Assembly (NCBI GenBank): GCA_964236585.1
Contig: CAXSFE010000078.1
Location: 1-18,403 of the forward strand
Origin: CAXSEF01 sp964236585
Lineage (GTDB): Bacteria; Pseudomonadota; Alphaproteobacteria; Acetobacterales; Acetobacteraceae
Reading direction: 5' to 3'
DNA length: 18,403 nt
Below the pieces are notes generated by a model that was not told the DNA's origin, did no database searches, and was given only the letters and a program-made list of their open reading frames with translations. The position numbers and the translations under genes were made by a program. Numbering within the stretch: the stretch's first letter is position 1; every line of letters starts with the position of its first letter. Of this stretch, positions 7,817 to 16,433 are shown in pieces.

Positions 7817-8197
7817 ATGGACGCCCAGCCCACCGGCCAGCTCACGGTCCGCATCGTCGCGATGCCGGCCGACACCAACGCGTCCGGCGACATCTTCGGC
7901 GGCTGGATCATGGCGCAGATGGACCTGTCCGGCGGCATCGCCGGGCGCGAGCGCGCGCGGGGCCGCGTGGTCACCGCCTCGGTGTCGAGCCTGAGCTTCC
8001 TGCAGCCGGTCAAGATCGGCGACGTGGTGGCCGTCTACACCGAGGTGGTCGGCACCGGGCGCAGCTCGATCCGCATCCAGATCGAGGCCTGGGTGGTGCG
8101 CGGCACCGGCTCCCCCCAGGTCAAGGTGACGGAGGCGCTGTTCGTCATGGTGGCCGTCGACGAATCCGGCGCCCCGGTCGCCCTGCCGCCGGCCTGA
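7817..8197 (+). CDS. Acyl-CoA thioesterase, YciA-like hotdog protein
   Basis: A 126-residue single hotdog-domain protein expected to hydrolyse acyl-CoA to free acid and CoA. The motif ADTNASGDIFGGWIMAQMD (18-36) closely matches YciA, and Asp36 sits at the position of the catalytic Asp of YciA. GRVVTASVSSLSFLQPVKIGDVV is the next conserved strand pair and GRSSIRIQIEAWV follows. The ATG at 7817 has GAGG five bases upstream and gives a normal N-terminus; ATGs at 7784 and 7787 are in frame but would add unconserved residues. The lactate permease follows after 125 bases with no repeat element between, so cotranscription is possible but not shown. Confidence 0.9.
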   Translation: MDAQPTGQLTVRIVAMPADTNASGDIFGGWIMAQMDLSGGIAGRERARGRVVTASVSSLSFLQPVKIGDVVAVYTEVVGTGRSSIRIQIEAWVVRGTGSPQVKVTEALFVMVAVDESGAPVALPPA

Positions 8198-8207
8198 CGG
8201 CGCATCG

Positions 8208-8230
8208 CCCGCCGGTCCGTGACCGGGCGG
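8208..8230 (+). terminator. Weak hairpin after the thioesterase gene
   Basis: CCGGTC (8212-8217) pairs with GACCGG (8221-8226) across a three-base loop, with partial pairing outside an internal loop. It lies 11 bases after the stop. There is no T-run, so a terminator role is uncertain. Confidence 0.25.
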
Positions 8231-8261
8231 ACACGCGCGTGCATCATCGGTCGGACGGCTC

Positions 8262-8290
8262 TTGACGGTCCCGTGAGCGTCCCGCACGAC
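8262..8290 (+). promoter_or_regulatory. Candidate promoter for the lactate permease gene
   Basis: TTGACG at 8262-8267 is a good -35, in the 125-bp spacer upstream of the permease. The hexamer 17 bases downstream (CACGAC) is a poor -10. It is reported only because the spacer otherwise has no clear signal. Confidence 0.2.
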
Positions 8291-8322
8291 GGACGCAAAG
8301 AAACTGCCGGAAACCGCCCAAG

Positions 8323-9924
8323 ATGTTCCACCAGGTCCTGCGCCCGATCGGCGACAGCCTCCCGCTGTCCTTTCTCGTCGCGGTCGTGCCGATCGCGATC
8401 GTGCTCGTCATGCTCGGCGTGGTGCGCCGCCCGGCCTGGCAGGCCTCGCTCGCGGGCCTCGTCGCGGGCCTGCTGATCGCGATCCTGGCCTGGGGCCTGC
8501 CCGTGGGCCTGGCGTTCGACAGCGCGGCGCTCGGCGCGGTGTTCGCGCTGTGGCCGGTGATGTGGATCGTGGTCAACGCGCTGCTGCTCTACAACATCGC
8601 GGTGGTCTCCGGCCGCTTCGACGCGTTCCGCGACTGGGTGCTCGCCAGCCTGCCCAACGACCGGCGCGTCGTGCTGGTGGTCATCGGCTTCTGCTTCGGC
8701 GCCCTGCTGGAGGGCATCTCCGGCTTCGGCACCCCGGTCGCGATCACCTCGTCGCTGCTGATCCTGGTCGGCTACCCGCCGCTGGAGGCGCTGACCTTCA
8801 CGCTGATCTTCAACACCGCGCCGGTGGCGTTCGGCGCGCTCGGCGTGCCGGTCACCGTGCTCGGCGTGGTCACGCACCTGCCCGACACCGCGCTGGGCGC
8901 CATGATCGGGCGCCAGCTGCCGATCATGGCGCTGATCCTGCCGTTCTACGTGATGGCGATGTACGGCGGCAGGCGGTCGGTCGCGGCGCTGTGGCCGATG
9001 CTGCTGGTCGCGGGCGGCTCCTTCGGCTTCGCGCAGTTCGCCGCGTCGAACCTGATCGACTACCGCCTGACCGACGTGCTGTCCTCGATGGTGTCGCTGA
9101 TCGCCACGATCGGCTTCCTCCAGGTCTGGAAGCCCGCGCCAGACCCCGCCTACACCATCAACGCCGGCGTGCTGCACACCCCGGGCAAGCTGTCCGGCTG
9201 GCAGGGCTGGCTGCCGTGGATCGTGGTGTCGGTGATCGTGATCGCGTGGACCCACTTCAAGGTGTTCCTCAACGGCGACCAGAAGTTCAACTGGCCCGGC
9301 CTGAACAACGCCGTTGCCATCACCCTCTACGGCGACAAGCCCTACGCTGCGGTGTGGGACTTCCAGCCGCTCGCGACCGGCACCGCGATCCTGCTCGCCG
9401 CCATCGTCACCGCCGTGCTGTGCGGCGTGGGGCCCGCGCGCTTCCTCGACTGCGTCGCCAGGACGCTGCGCCAGACCAGGCTCGCGATCCTGACGGTGGC
9501 GCTGATCGTGGGGCTGGCCTTCGTGATGAACTACTCCGGCATGACCTACACGCTGGGCCTGGGGGTTGCCTCCGTGGGCCCCGTGTTCCCGCTGGTCTCG
9601 GCGTTCCTCGGCTGGGTCGCGGTGTTCCTGTCGGGCAGCGACACCTCCGGCAACGCCCTGTTCGGCAACCTCCAGGTCGTGGCCGCCAACCAGCTCGGGC
9701 TCAACCCGCTGCTGATCGCGGCCACCAACTCGTCGGGCGGCGTCATGGGCAAGATGATCTCGCCGCAGAACATCGCCACCGGCGTGTCCGTCACCAACCT
9801 GCGCGGCCAGGAGGGCGCGGTGCTCGCCCGCACCTTCTGGCACAGCATCGTGCTGACCGTGATCCTCGGCGTGATCGTGGTCGTCGAGCAGTACCTCGTG
9901 CCGTGGGTGATCCCGACCTACTGA
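8323..9924 (+). CDS. lldP: L-lactate permease (LctP/LldP family)
   Basis: A 533-residue inner-membrane protein with about a dozen hydrophobic segments, the full family length, predicted to import L-lactate (and possibly glycolate) with protons. Family signatures include GALLEGISGFGTPVAI near residue 125, NTAPVAFGALGVPV near 165, NYSGMTYTLGLG near 403, SGSDTSGNALFGNLQ near 430 and SSGGVMGKMISPQNIATG near 470. The ATG at 8323 gives the usual MFHQVL start; the ribosome site is weak (GGAAA). No lactate dehydrogenase or lldR regulator lies next to it, so its physiological partner is elsewhere. The C-terminus is followed at once by repeat element D. Confidence 0.95.
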   Translation: MFHQVLRPIGDSLPLSFLVAVVPIAIVLVMLGVVRRPAWQASLAGLVAGLLIAILAWGLPVGLAFDSAALGAVFALWPVMWIVVNALLLYNIAVVSGRFDAFRDWVLASLPNDRRVVLVVIGFCFGALLEGISGFGTPVAITSSLLILVGYPPLEALTFTLIFNTAPVAFGALGVPVTVLGVVTHLPDTALGAMIGRQLPIMALILPFYVMAMYGGRRSVAALWPMLLVAGGSFGFAQFAASNLIDYRLTDVLSSMVSLIATIGFLQVWKPAPDPAYTINAGVLHTPGKLSGWQGWLPWIVVSVIVIAWTHFKVFLNGDQKFNWPGLNNAVAITLYGDKPYAAVWDFQPLATGTAILLAAIVTAVLCGVGPARFLDCVARTLRQTRLAILTVALIVGLAFVMNYSGMTYTLGLGVASVGPVFPLVSAFLGWVAVFLSGSDTSGNALFGNLQVVAANQLGLNPLLIAATNSSGGVMGKMISPQNIATGVSVTNLRGQEGAVLARTFWHSIVLTVILGVIVVVEQYLVPWVIPTY

Positions 9925-10058
9925 GCAAGGAGCAAGGTTGAGGCTCTGCCTCAAACTCCGCCAGGGGGAGCCCCCCTGGACTGGCTTCCCTTGGTAAGGC
10001 CGGTCCAGGGGCGGCTCGCCCCTGGCGGGTCCGGGCAGAGCCCGGCCTTGCTTGCTTC
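9925..10058 (+). repeat. Composite palindromic element, copy D
   Basis: Starts at the permease stop. Hairpins: TTGAGGC/GCCTCAA (9938-9954), CCAGGGGG/CCCCCTGG with AGC loop (9961-9979), CCAGGGGCG/CGCCCCTGG with GCT loop (10005-10025) and CCGGGC/GCCCGG with AGA loop (10031-10045). The last stem carries a paired T-to-C and A-to-G change relative to copies B, C and F, so the base pair is kept. The centre has lost CTTAAG. It separates the permease from the ATP-grasp cluster. Confidence 0.92.
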
Positions 10059-10071
10059 TTGCGCTGCCGCC

Positions 10072-10128
10072 CCGCCGGGCGGCAAAGTCCCGCCCGCGCC
10101 GCCCGGCGGCGGCGGACCCCCGAGGGGG
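10072..10128 (+). promoter_or_regulatory. Structured leader ahead of the ATP-grasp cluster
   Basis: CCGCCGGGCGGC (10072-10083) is the exact reverse complement of 10098-10109, giving a 12-bp stem with a 14-base loop. A second short dyad, CCCCC/GGGGG, follows at 10117-10128. Both lie between repeat D and the GTG start at 10216, so they could be an mRNA leader structure, an attenuator or an operator. There is no T-run. No clear promoter was found here. Confidence 0.4.
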
Positions 10129-10215
10129 ATACGGTCCCAGGCCAGCGACACCGGTCACGCAGGCAAGACCCGGCGCCCCGGTCAGCGGCGGCGGTTCGAC
10201 AGGGGACAGCTTCTC

Positions 10216-12666
10216 GTGCAGCCCGACGACACAGGCTTTCCTTCCACGGCGCACGGCGCGCGCACCGGCGAGGCCGCGCCGCATCCCCTCGAGTTCGACG
10301 AGATGGTCACCGGCAGCGGCGGCCTGCGCCCCGCCTGGTCGGCGCTGATCGGCACGCTGCACGCGCTCCCCGGCGGCGTGTTCGCGGGAAGGGCCGCCCG
10401 CGTCCTGCGCCAGTATGCCGAGACCGGGATCGCCTACCCCGGCACCGGCGCGCAGCCCGTGGCCGCGCCGCTGCTGTGTCCGATCCCGATGCTGCTGCCG
10501 GCCGCGGAGTGGGAGCAGCTTGCGCGCGGCCTGGACCAGCGCGCCCGGCTGCTCGACGCCATCGCCGCCGACCTGTACGGCCCGCGCCGCCTGCTCGCGG
10601 AGGGGCTGGTGCCCGCGCACCTCGTCTATGCCAACCCGCGCTTCCTCCGGCCGTGCTGCGACATCCCGCCGGCCGGAGGCGCCTACGTGCACATCTACGC
10701 CGCCGACCTGGTGCGCCTGCCGGACGGGGCCTGGCACGTCGCGGCGGACCGGCTGCAGGCGCCGAGCGGCATCGGCAGCGCGCTGCAGAACCGCGGCGTG
10801 CTGGTGCGCACCGTGCCGGAGCTGTTCCGCGCCACCCCGGTGCGCCGCCTGGAGCCGTTCTTCGAGATGTGGCAGGCGCGGCTCGCGGCGTTGGCGCCGG
10901 CACGCGAGGGCGGTGGCCCTGCGCGCGTCGCCCTGCTCACGCCCGGGCAGTTCGCGCCCTCGTTCCTCGAGCACGTGTTCCTGGCCCGACAGCTCGGGGC
11001 CACCCTGGTCGAGGGCGGCGACCTCACGGTGCGCGACGGCCGCGTGCACCTCAAGACGCTGTCCTCGCTGCAGCGCGTCGACGTGCTGCTGCGCTTCATG
11101 GACGACGACTTCACCGACCCGCTGGAGCTGCGCTCGGACTCCGTGCTGGGCGTGCCGGGCCTGCTGCAGGCGATCCGCGCGGGCCGCGTCGCCATGGTCA
11201 ACGCGCCGGGCGCCAGCGTGGTCGAGGCCCCAGGGCTGCGCCCGCTGCTGCCCGCCCTGGCCAGGCGGCTGCTGGGCGAGACCCTGCACCTCGACTCCGC
11301 CCCGTCGCTGCCGGAGTCCCCCGCCGCGGGCGGGACCGGGACGCGTCGCGGCGGGCCCGCGCAGGACCGCGGCGCCGGGGCGGACGGACGCGAGCCGCCC
11401 GCCGAGGCCGCGCGCCGCTCGGTGGCGCCGGTGTGGACCGAGGCCGGGCTGGTGCCGCGACCGGTGACGCTGCGCATGTTCCTGGTCCACGACGGCAGCC
11501 GCTACGTCGCCATGCCCGGCGGCTTCGCGAAGAGCTCGCTGCCGTCCGGCCGCCGCCTGGTGAAGGACACCTGGGTCGCGACCGGCGCGGAGCCGCCCGG
11601 CATGGACCGGCGGCCGGGCGGCGCGGCGGCGGTGCTCTCGTCCGGGCCGGGCCGGGTGCCGATCACCCCGGTGCCCGACGACCTGCGCTCGCGCACGGCG
11701 GACGACCTGTTCTGGCTCGGCCGCTACGCCGAGCGGCTGGACAACGCGGCGCGGGTGCTGCGCGCGGTCACCCTGCGCCTGACCGGCGAGGGCGTGGGTC
11801 CCGGCGAGGCCACCGAGATCCGCCACATGCTGGCGCTGCTCGGCGAGCTGGGGCTGGTGGAGCCGGTGCTCGCCGAGATGCTGCCCGATGGCCGCGCGCT
11901 GCTTGCGGCGCTGCCGCTCGCCTGGGGCAGCGACTCCCCGCTCGGCGACCTGTTCGCGGCCGTGGGCAGGATCGCCCAGACGCTGCGCGACCGGCTGTCG
12001 AAGGACATGGAGGTCGTCGTCCTCGGCCCGCTGCAGCAGGCGCGCGCGGCGCTCGCGGTGCCGCAGGACGCGGACCGGATGATCGTGGCGCTGGAGACGC
12101 TGATCGGCCTGGTCGCGGCGTTCGGCGGCATGGTGGGCGAGAACATGACCCAGAGCAGCGGCTGGCTGTTCCTCGACATCGGCCGGCGCATCGAGCGCGC
12201 GCTGTACGGCGCGGCCCTGCTGTCCGAGATGCTGGACGGCACGGAGCGCGAGGGCGAGGCGCCGCTGGAGGTGGCGCTGGAGCTGTCGGACAGCACGATC
12301 ACCTACCATTCGCGCTACCTCGGAGTGGTGCAGACCGGGCCGGTGGTCGACCTGCTGCTGTCCGACCCGCGCAACCCGCGCTCCGTGGCGTTCCAGCTCG
12401 CGCGCATCGAGGGCCACCTGCGCGACCTGGCGCGCGTGTTCTCGCGGGTGGAGGCGCCGGCCGCGGAGGCCGCGACCTCGCTGCTGGACGCCCTGCGCGC
12501 CACGCGGCTGGAGGGGCTGGAGCAGCCGGCTGCCCGCGCGGCGCTGCTGCACTCGCTCGCCGGCACCAGCCAGCGCCTGTACAGCCTGTCGGACCGGCTG
12601 ACCCGCGCCTACCTGTCGCACACCCGCATGCCCACCCCCGTCGGCTACAGCTCGGTGCGGGCGTGA
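10216..12666 (+). CDS. Circularly permuted ATP-grasp / alpha-E fusion, ATP-grasp core incomplete
   Basis: An 816-residue cytosolic fusion. Residues about 30-455 are a circularly permuted ATP-grasp domain (blocks DLYGPRRLLAEGLVPAHLVYANPRFLRP, LLTPGQFAPSFLEHVFLARQLG, LVEGGDLTVRDGRVHLKTL, LLGETLHLDSAPSLPE, VPRPVTLRMFLVHDG). Residues about 495-816 are an alpha-E domain starting DDLFWLGRYAERLDNAARV. The family is predicted to form peptide or amide bonds; its substrate is unknown. The start is GTG 10216, with AGGGGA nine bases upstream. Oddities: where the stand-alone paralogue has about 66 residues with a KP lysine and glycine loop, this protein has a 34-residue Gly/Arg/Pro linker (368-401). The metal-site block reads AADRLQAPSG (176-185) and QNR (191-193) in place of LEDNARTPSG and ENR. 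It may be a non-catalytic partner. Confidence 0.87.
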   Translation: MQPDDTGFPSTAHGARTGEAAPHPLEFDEMVTGSGGLRPAWSALIGTLHALPGGVFAGRAARVLRQYAETGIAYPGTGAQPVAAPLLCPIPMLLPAAEWEQLARGLDQRARLLDAIAADLYGPRRLLAEGLVPAHLVYANPRFLRPCCDIPPAGGAYVHIYAADLVRLPDGAWHVAADRLQAPSGIGSALQNRGVLVRTVPELFRATPVRRLEPFFEMWQARLAALAPAREGGGPARVALLTPGQFAPSFLEHVFLARQLGATLVEGGDLTVRDGRVHLKTLSSLQRVDVLLRFMDDDFTDPLELRSDSVLGVPGLLQAIRAGRVAMVNAPGASVVEAPGLRPLLPALARRLLGETLHLDSAPSLPESPAAGGTGTRRGGPAQDRGAGADGREPPAEAARRSVAPVWTEAGLVPRPVTLRMFLVHDGSRYVAMPGGFAKSSLPSGRRLVKDTWVATGAEPPGMDRRPGGAAAVLSSGPGRVPITPVPDDLRSRTADDLFWLGRYAERLDNAARVLRAVTLRLTGEGVGPGEATEIRHMLALLGELGLVEPVLAEMLPDGRALLAALPLAWGSDSPLGDLFAAVGRIAQTLRDRLSKDMEVVVLGPLQQARAALAVPQDADRMIVALETLIGLVAAFGGMVGENMTQSSGWLFLDIGRRIERALYGAALLSEMLDGTEREGEAPLEVALELSDSTITYHSRYLGVVQTGPVVDLLLSDPRNPRSVAFQLARIEGHLRDLARVFSRVEAPAAEAATSLLDALRATRLEGLEQPAARAALLHSLAGTSQRLYSLSDRLTRAYLSHTRMPTPVGYSSVRA

Positions 12667-12746
12667 GGGCGCCGCGGGACCCGCGACCGGGCACGCCACG
12701 CTCGCCTCCGCTCCGCGGCGGGTGGCGCGGGACCGTCGGCGCGGGC

Positions 12747-12760
12747 TACACTCGGGTGTG
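12747..12760 (+). promoter_or_regulatory. TACACT box five bases before the transglutaminase GTG
   Basis: TACACT (12747-12752) resembles a -10 hexamer and lies five bases before the GTG at 12758, which has no ribosome binding site. That arrangement would fit a leaderless internal transcript, but no -35 is seen, and read-through from the upstream gene is equally likely. Confidence 0.2.
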
Positions 12761-13732
12761 AAGTACCGTGTGCGCCATCGATCCCGTTACAGCTATGCGC
12801 GCCAGGTGCAGCTCTCCTATCACGCGCTGCACCTCCGCCCGCGCCAGACTGGGCACCAGCACGTGCTGCGTGCCAGCATCTCCACCAGCCCCGCGCCGGC
12901 CACGCTGTCGGAGCGCGCCGACTACTTCGGCAACGGCCTCGACCTGCTCACGGTGACCGAGCCCCACCTGCAGCTCACCGTCGACCTCGACGCCGTGGTC
13001 GAGGTCGCCCACCCGGCCCCGCCGGACGCCACCCCCGCCTGGGAGCAGGTGCGCGACCTGCTGCGCGCGGGCCGCGGGCCGGAGCTGTCCGCAGCCTGCG
13101 AGTTCACCTTCCCCTCCGCGATGGCCACGGCGGACGAGGCGATCGCGCGCTACGCCGCCGCCTCGTTCCCGCCCGGGCGCGAGGTGCTGGACGCAGCCCG
13201 CGAGCTGACCTCGCGCATCCATCGCGACTTCGCCTTCGACCCGGAGGCGACCTCGATCGAGACCCCGCTCGGCGAGGCGATGCGCATGCGCCGCGGCGTC
13301 TGCCAGGACTTCGCCCAGATCCAGATCGCCGGCCTGCGCTCGCTCGGGCTGGCGGCGCGCTACGTGAGCGGCTACATACGCAACGACCGCGGCCGCGATC
13401 CGCCGGGCCCGGGCGTTGCACCCGGCCCTGTGGATGGCCCGGGCCTTGCAGAGGGACCGCAGAACGGCGCGTGCGATCCTGCCGCGGGGAGCGTCGGCGA
13501 CGCGCACTGCGAGTTCGTCGGCGCCGACGCGTCCCACGCCTGGGTGTCCGTCTACTGCCCGGGCACCGGTTGGATCGACCTCGACCCCACCAACGACCTT
13601 CTGGTCCGCCAGTCGCACGTCGTGCTGGCCTGGGGTCGCGACTACCGGGACGTGAGTCCGATCAGCGGCATCCTGGTCGGCGGCGGCGAGCACGCGCTCG
13701 ACGTCGAGGTGGCCGTCCAGGCCCTGCCGTGA
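12758..13732 (+). CDS. Bacterial-type transglutaminase-like cysteine protease
   Basis: A 324-residue protein with the bacterial transglutaminase N-terminal beta domain (KYRVRHRSRYSYARQVQLSYH, LHLRPR) and a papain-fold transglutaminase core. The triad is Cys182 (RRGVCQDFAQIQ), His260 (DASHAWVSVY) and Asp276 (WIDLDPTN). Proteins of this type are predicted to act as peptidases or amidases paired with ATP-grasp ligases. The GTG at 12758 is chosen because it gives the family N-terminus; an upstream GTG at 12722 would add 12 Arg-rich residues. Between SGYIRN and HCEFVGAD there is an insertion of about 30-35 residues containing a 10-residue repeat (GPGVAPGPVD, GPGLAEGPQN), which is longer than this loop in the second transglutaminase. 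The ATP-grasp gene follows 23 bases after the stop. Confidence 0.92.
   Translation: MKYRVRHRSRYSYARQVQLSYHALHLRPRQTGHQHVLRASISTSPAPATLSERADYFGNGLDLLTVTEPHLQLTVDLDAVVEVAHPAPPDATPAWEQVRDLLRAGRGPELSAACEFTFPSAMATADEAIARYAAASFPPGREVLDAARELTSRIHRDFAFDPEATSIETPLGEAMRMRRGVCQDFAQIQIAGLRSLGLAARYVSGYIRNDRGRDPPGPGVAPGPVDGPGLAEGPQNGACDPAAGSVGDAHCEFVGADASHAWVSVYCPGTGWIDLDPTNDLLVRQSHVVLAWGRDYRDVSPISGILVGGGEHALDVEVAVQALP
13406..13465 (+). repeat. 30-bp period direct repeat inside the transglutaminase gene
   Basis: GGCCCGGGCGTTGCA (13406-13420) recurs as GGCCCGGGCCTTGCA (13436-13450), 30 bases apart. The encoded decapeptides GPGVAPGPVD and GPGLAEGPQN match at six of ten positions. It lies in the surface loop between the Cys and His motifs. 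Confidence 0.75.
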
Positions 13733-13742
13733 CGATGCGCTC

Positions 13743-13748
13743 AGGAGA
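13743..13748 (+). promoter_or_regulatory. Ribosome binding site deciding the ATP-grasp start
   Basis: AGGAGA lies seven bases before the ATG at 13756. It favours that ATG over the in-frame ATG at 13735, which lies upstream of the site. Confidence 0.75.
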
Positions 13749-13755
13749 GCATGCG

Positions 13756-15198
<1,443 letters not shown>

Positions 15199-15199
15199 G

Positions 15200-16273
15200 A
15201 TGGAACAGGACCAGATGCAGCGCGACGCCGCCGGGGACGCGGCCGGCGCCGCCGGCACGGAGCAGGAGCGGCGGATGCTCGGCCTGGCGGAGCGCCACGA
15301 CATGGCGCCGGGTGCCGCCACCCTGCTGTGCCGCTACGCCGAGGCGCTGTTCTGGCTGGCGCGCTACATGGAGCGCATCGAGAACCTCGCGCGCATCCTC
15401 GACATCACCGACACCTTCACCCGCAGCGGCACGGACGCCAGTGCCTGGCGCTCGGTGGTGCAGATCAACTCCGACGAGGCGCGGTTCGACGCGGCCCACC
15501 CCGTCGCCAGCGCCGCCTCGGTCGTCGCCTTCTACGTGCTCGACCGCTCCAACCCGAACTCGATCGCCGCCTCGATCTTCCAGGCGCGCGAGAACGCCCG
15601 CACGCTGCGCCCGCTGATCTCGACGGAGATGTGGGCGCAGATCAACATGTTCTACAACCGCGTGCGCCAGCTCGGGCCGGACGACATCGCGGCCTCGCGC
15701 CTGTCCGGCCTGTGCGCCTGGCTGAAGGAGGCGTGCCAGCTCCACACCGGCATCACCGAGGGCACCTTCTTCCGCGACCAGGGCTGGGCGTTCTACTCGA
15801 TCGGCAAGTACATGGAGCGCGGCGACCAGACCACGCGCCTGCTCGACATCAAGTACCACACGCTGCTGCCCAGCGTCGCCGACGTCGGCTCGCCCGTCGA
15901 CCTGAGCCAGTGGAACTCCGTGCTGCGCGCGGCCGCCGGCTACCACGCGTTCCGCCGCGTCTACCCGCGCGGCATGAGCGCGGGCGCGGTGGCGGGCTTC
16001 CTGCTGCTCAACACCTCGTTCGCCCGCTCGCTGGCGCTGTGCACCTGGTCGATGCAGTTCCACCTCGCGCAGCTGCGCGCCGGCTACGGGCTGCGCGCCG
16101 CCTCCGCGCCGCTCGAACGGCTCGACGGCCTGCGCGCCAGCCTGCAGGAGCGCGACATCCGCCAGATCCTCGCCGGCGGGCTGCACGAGTTCCTCGACGG
16201 GGTGCAGCAGGAGCTGTCGCTGCTGTACAGCGACATCGCCACGGCGTTCTGGGACGTCGCGCCGGCGGGGTGA
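15200..16273 (+). CDS. Alpha-E domain protein (DUF403)
   Basis: A 357-residue all-helical protein starting one base after the ATP-grasp stop, with GAGGGGG (15184-15190) nine bases before its ATG. The family core begins at about residue 42 (LLCRYAEALFWLARYMERIENLARILD) and includes DRSNPNSIAASIFQARENAR, FFRDQGWAFYSIGKYMERGDQTTRLLD and the C-terminal FLDGVQQELSLLYSDIATAFW. Alpha-E proteins are found next to or fused with ATP-grasp and transglutaminase proteins; their role is not established. About 40 N-terminal residues (acidic, Gln/Ala-rich) precede the core. If they are not translated, ATGs at 15275 or 15302 are candidates, but the 15200 start has the better ribosome site. The operon ends here, with repeat element E close behind. 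Confidence 0.93.
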   Translation: MEQDQMQRDAAGDAAGAAGTEQERRMLGLAERHDMAPGAATLLCRYAEALFWLARYMERIENLARILDITDTFTRSGTDASAWRSVVQINSDEARFDAAHPVASAASVVAFYVLDRSNPNSIAASIFQARENARTLRPLISTEMWAQINMFYNRVRQLGPDDIAASRLSGLCAWLKEACQLHTGITEGTFFRDQGWAFYSIGKYMERGDQTTRLLDIKYHTLLPSVADVGSPVDLSQWNSVLRAAAGYHAFRRVYPRGMSAGAVAGFLLLNTSFARSLALCTWSMQFHLAQLRAGYGLRAASAPLERLDGLRASLQERDIRQILAGGLHEFLDGVQQELSLLYSDIATAFWDVAPAG

Positions 16274-16282
16274 GGCCGGGCC

Positions 16283-16416
16283 GGAAGGAAGCAAGGTCGG
16301 GCTCTGCCCGAACCCGCAAAGGGTCCGAGGACCCTTTGATCCCTTGACTTAAGGACGGCGATCCAAGGGCCCAGCCCTTGGCGGAGTTTGAGGCAGAGCC
16401 TCAACCTTTCTTGCAT
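16283..16416 (+). repeat. Composite palindromic element, copy E
   Basis: Lies between the converging alpha-E and transglutaminase genes, ten bases after the former stop. Hairpins: TCGGGC/GCCCGA (16297-16311), CAAAGGGTCC/GGACCCTTTG (16317-16338), CCAAGGGC/GCCCTTGG with CCA loop (16363-16381) and TTGAGGC/GCCTCAA (16388-16404). CTTAAG is central at 16348-16353. As a whole it is copy A in reverse orientation: its left half equals the A right half, inverted, except one base in about 63. Confidence 0.92.
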
Positions 16417-16433
16417 TGCGGCAGACGCCGTCA

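Noticed and set aside
8035..12699. Very long minus-strand open frame of about 1550 codons opposite the permease and ATP-grasp genes
   Set aside because: It runs antisense across three well-recognised genes, repeat element D and two spacers. It is Arg/Gln/His-rich with no recognisable domain. It comes from the extreme GC bias at third codon positions, which removes stop codons on the other strand.
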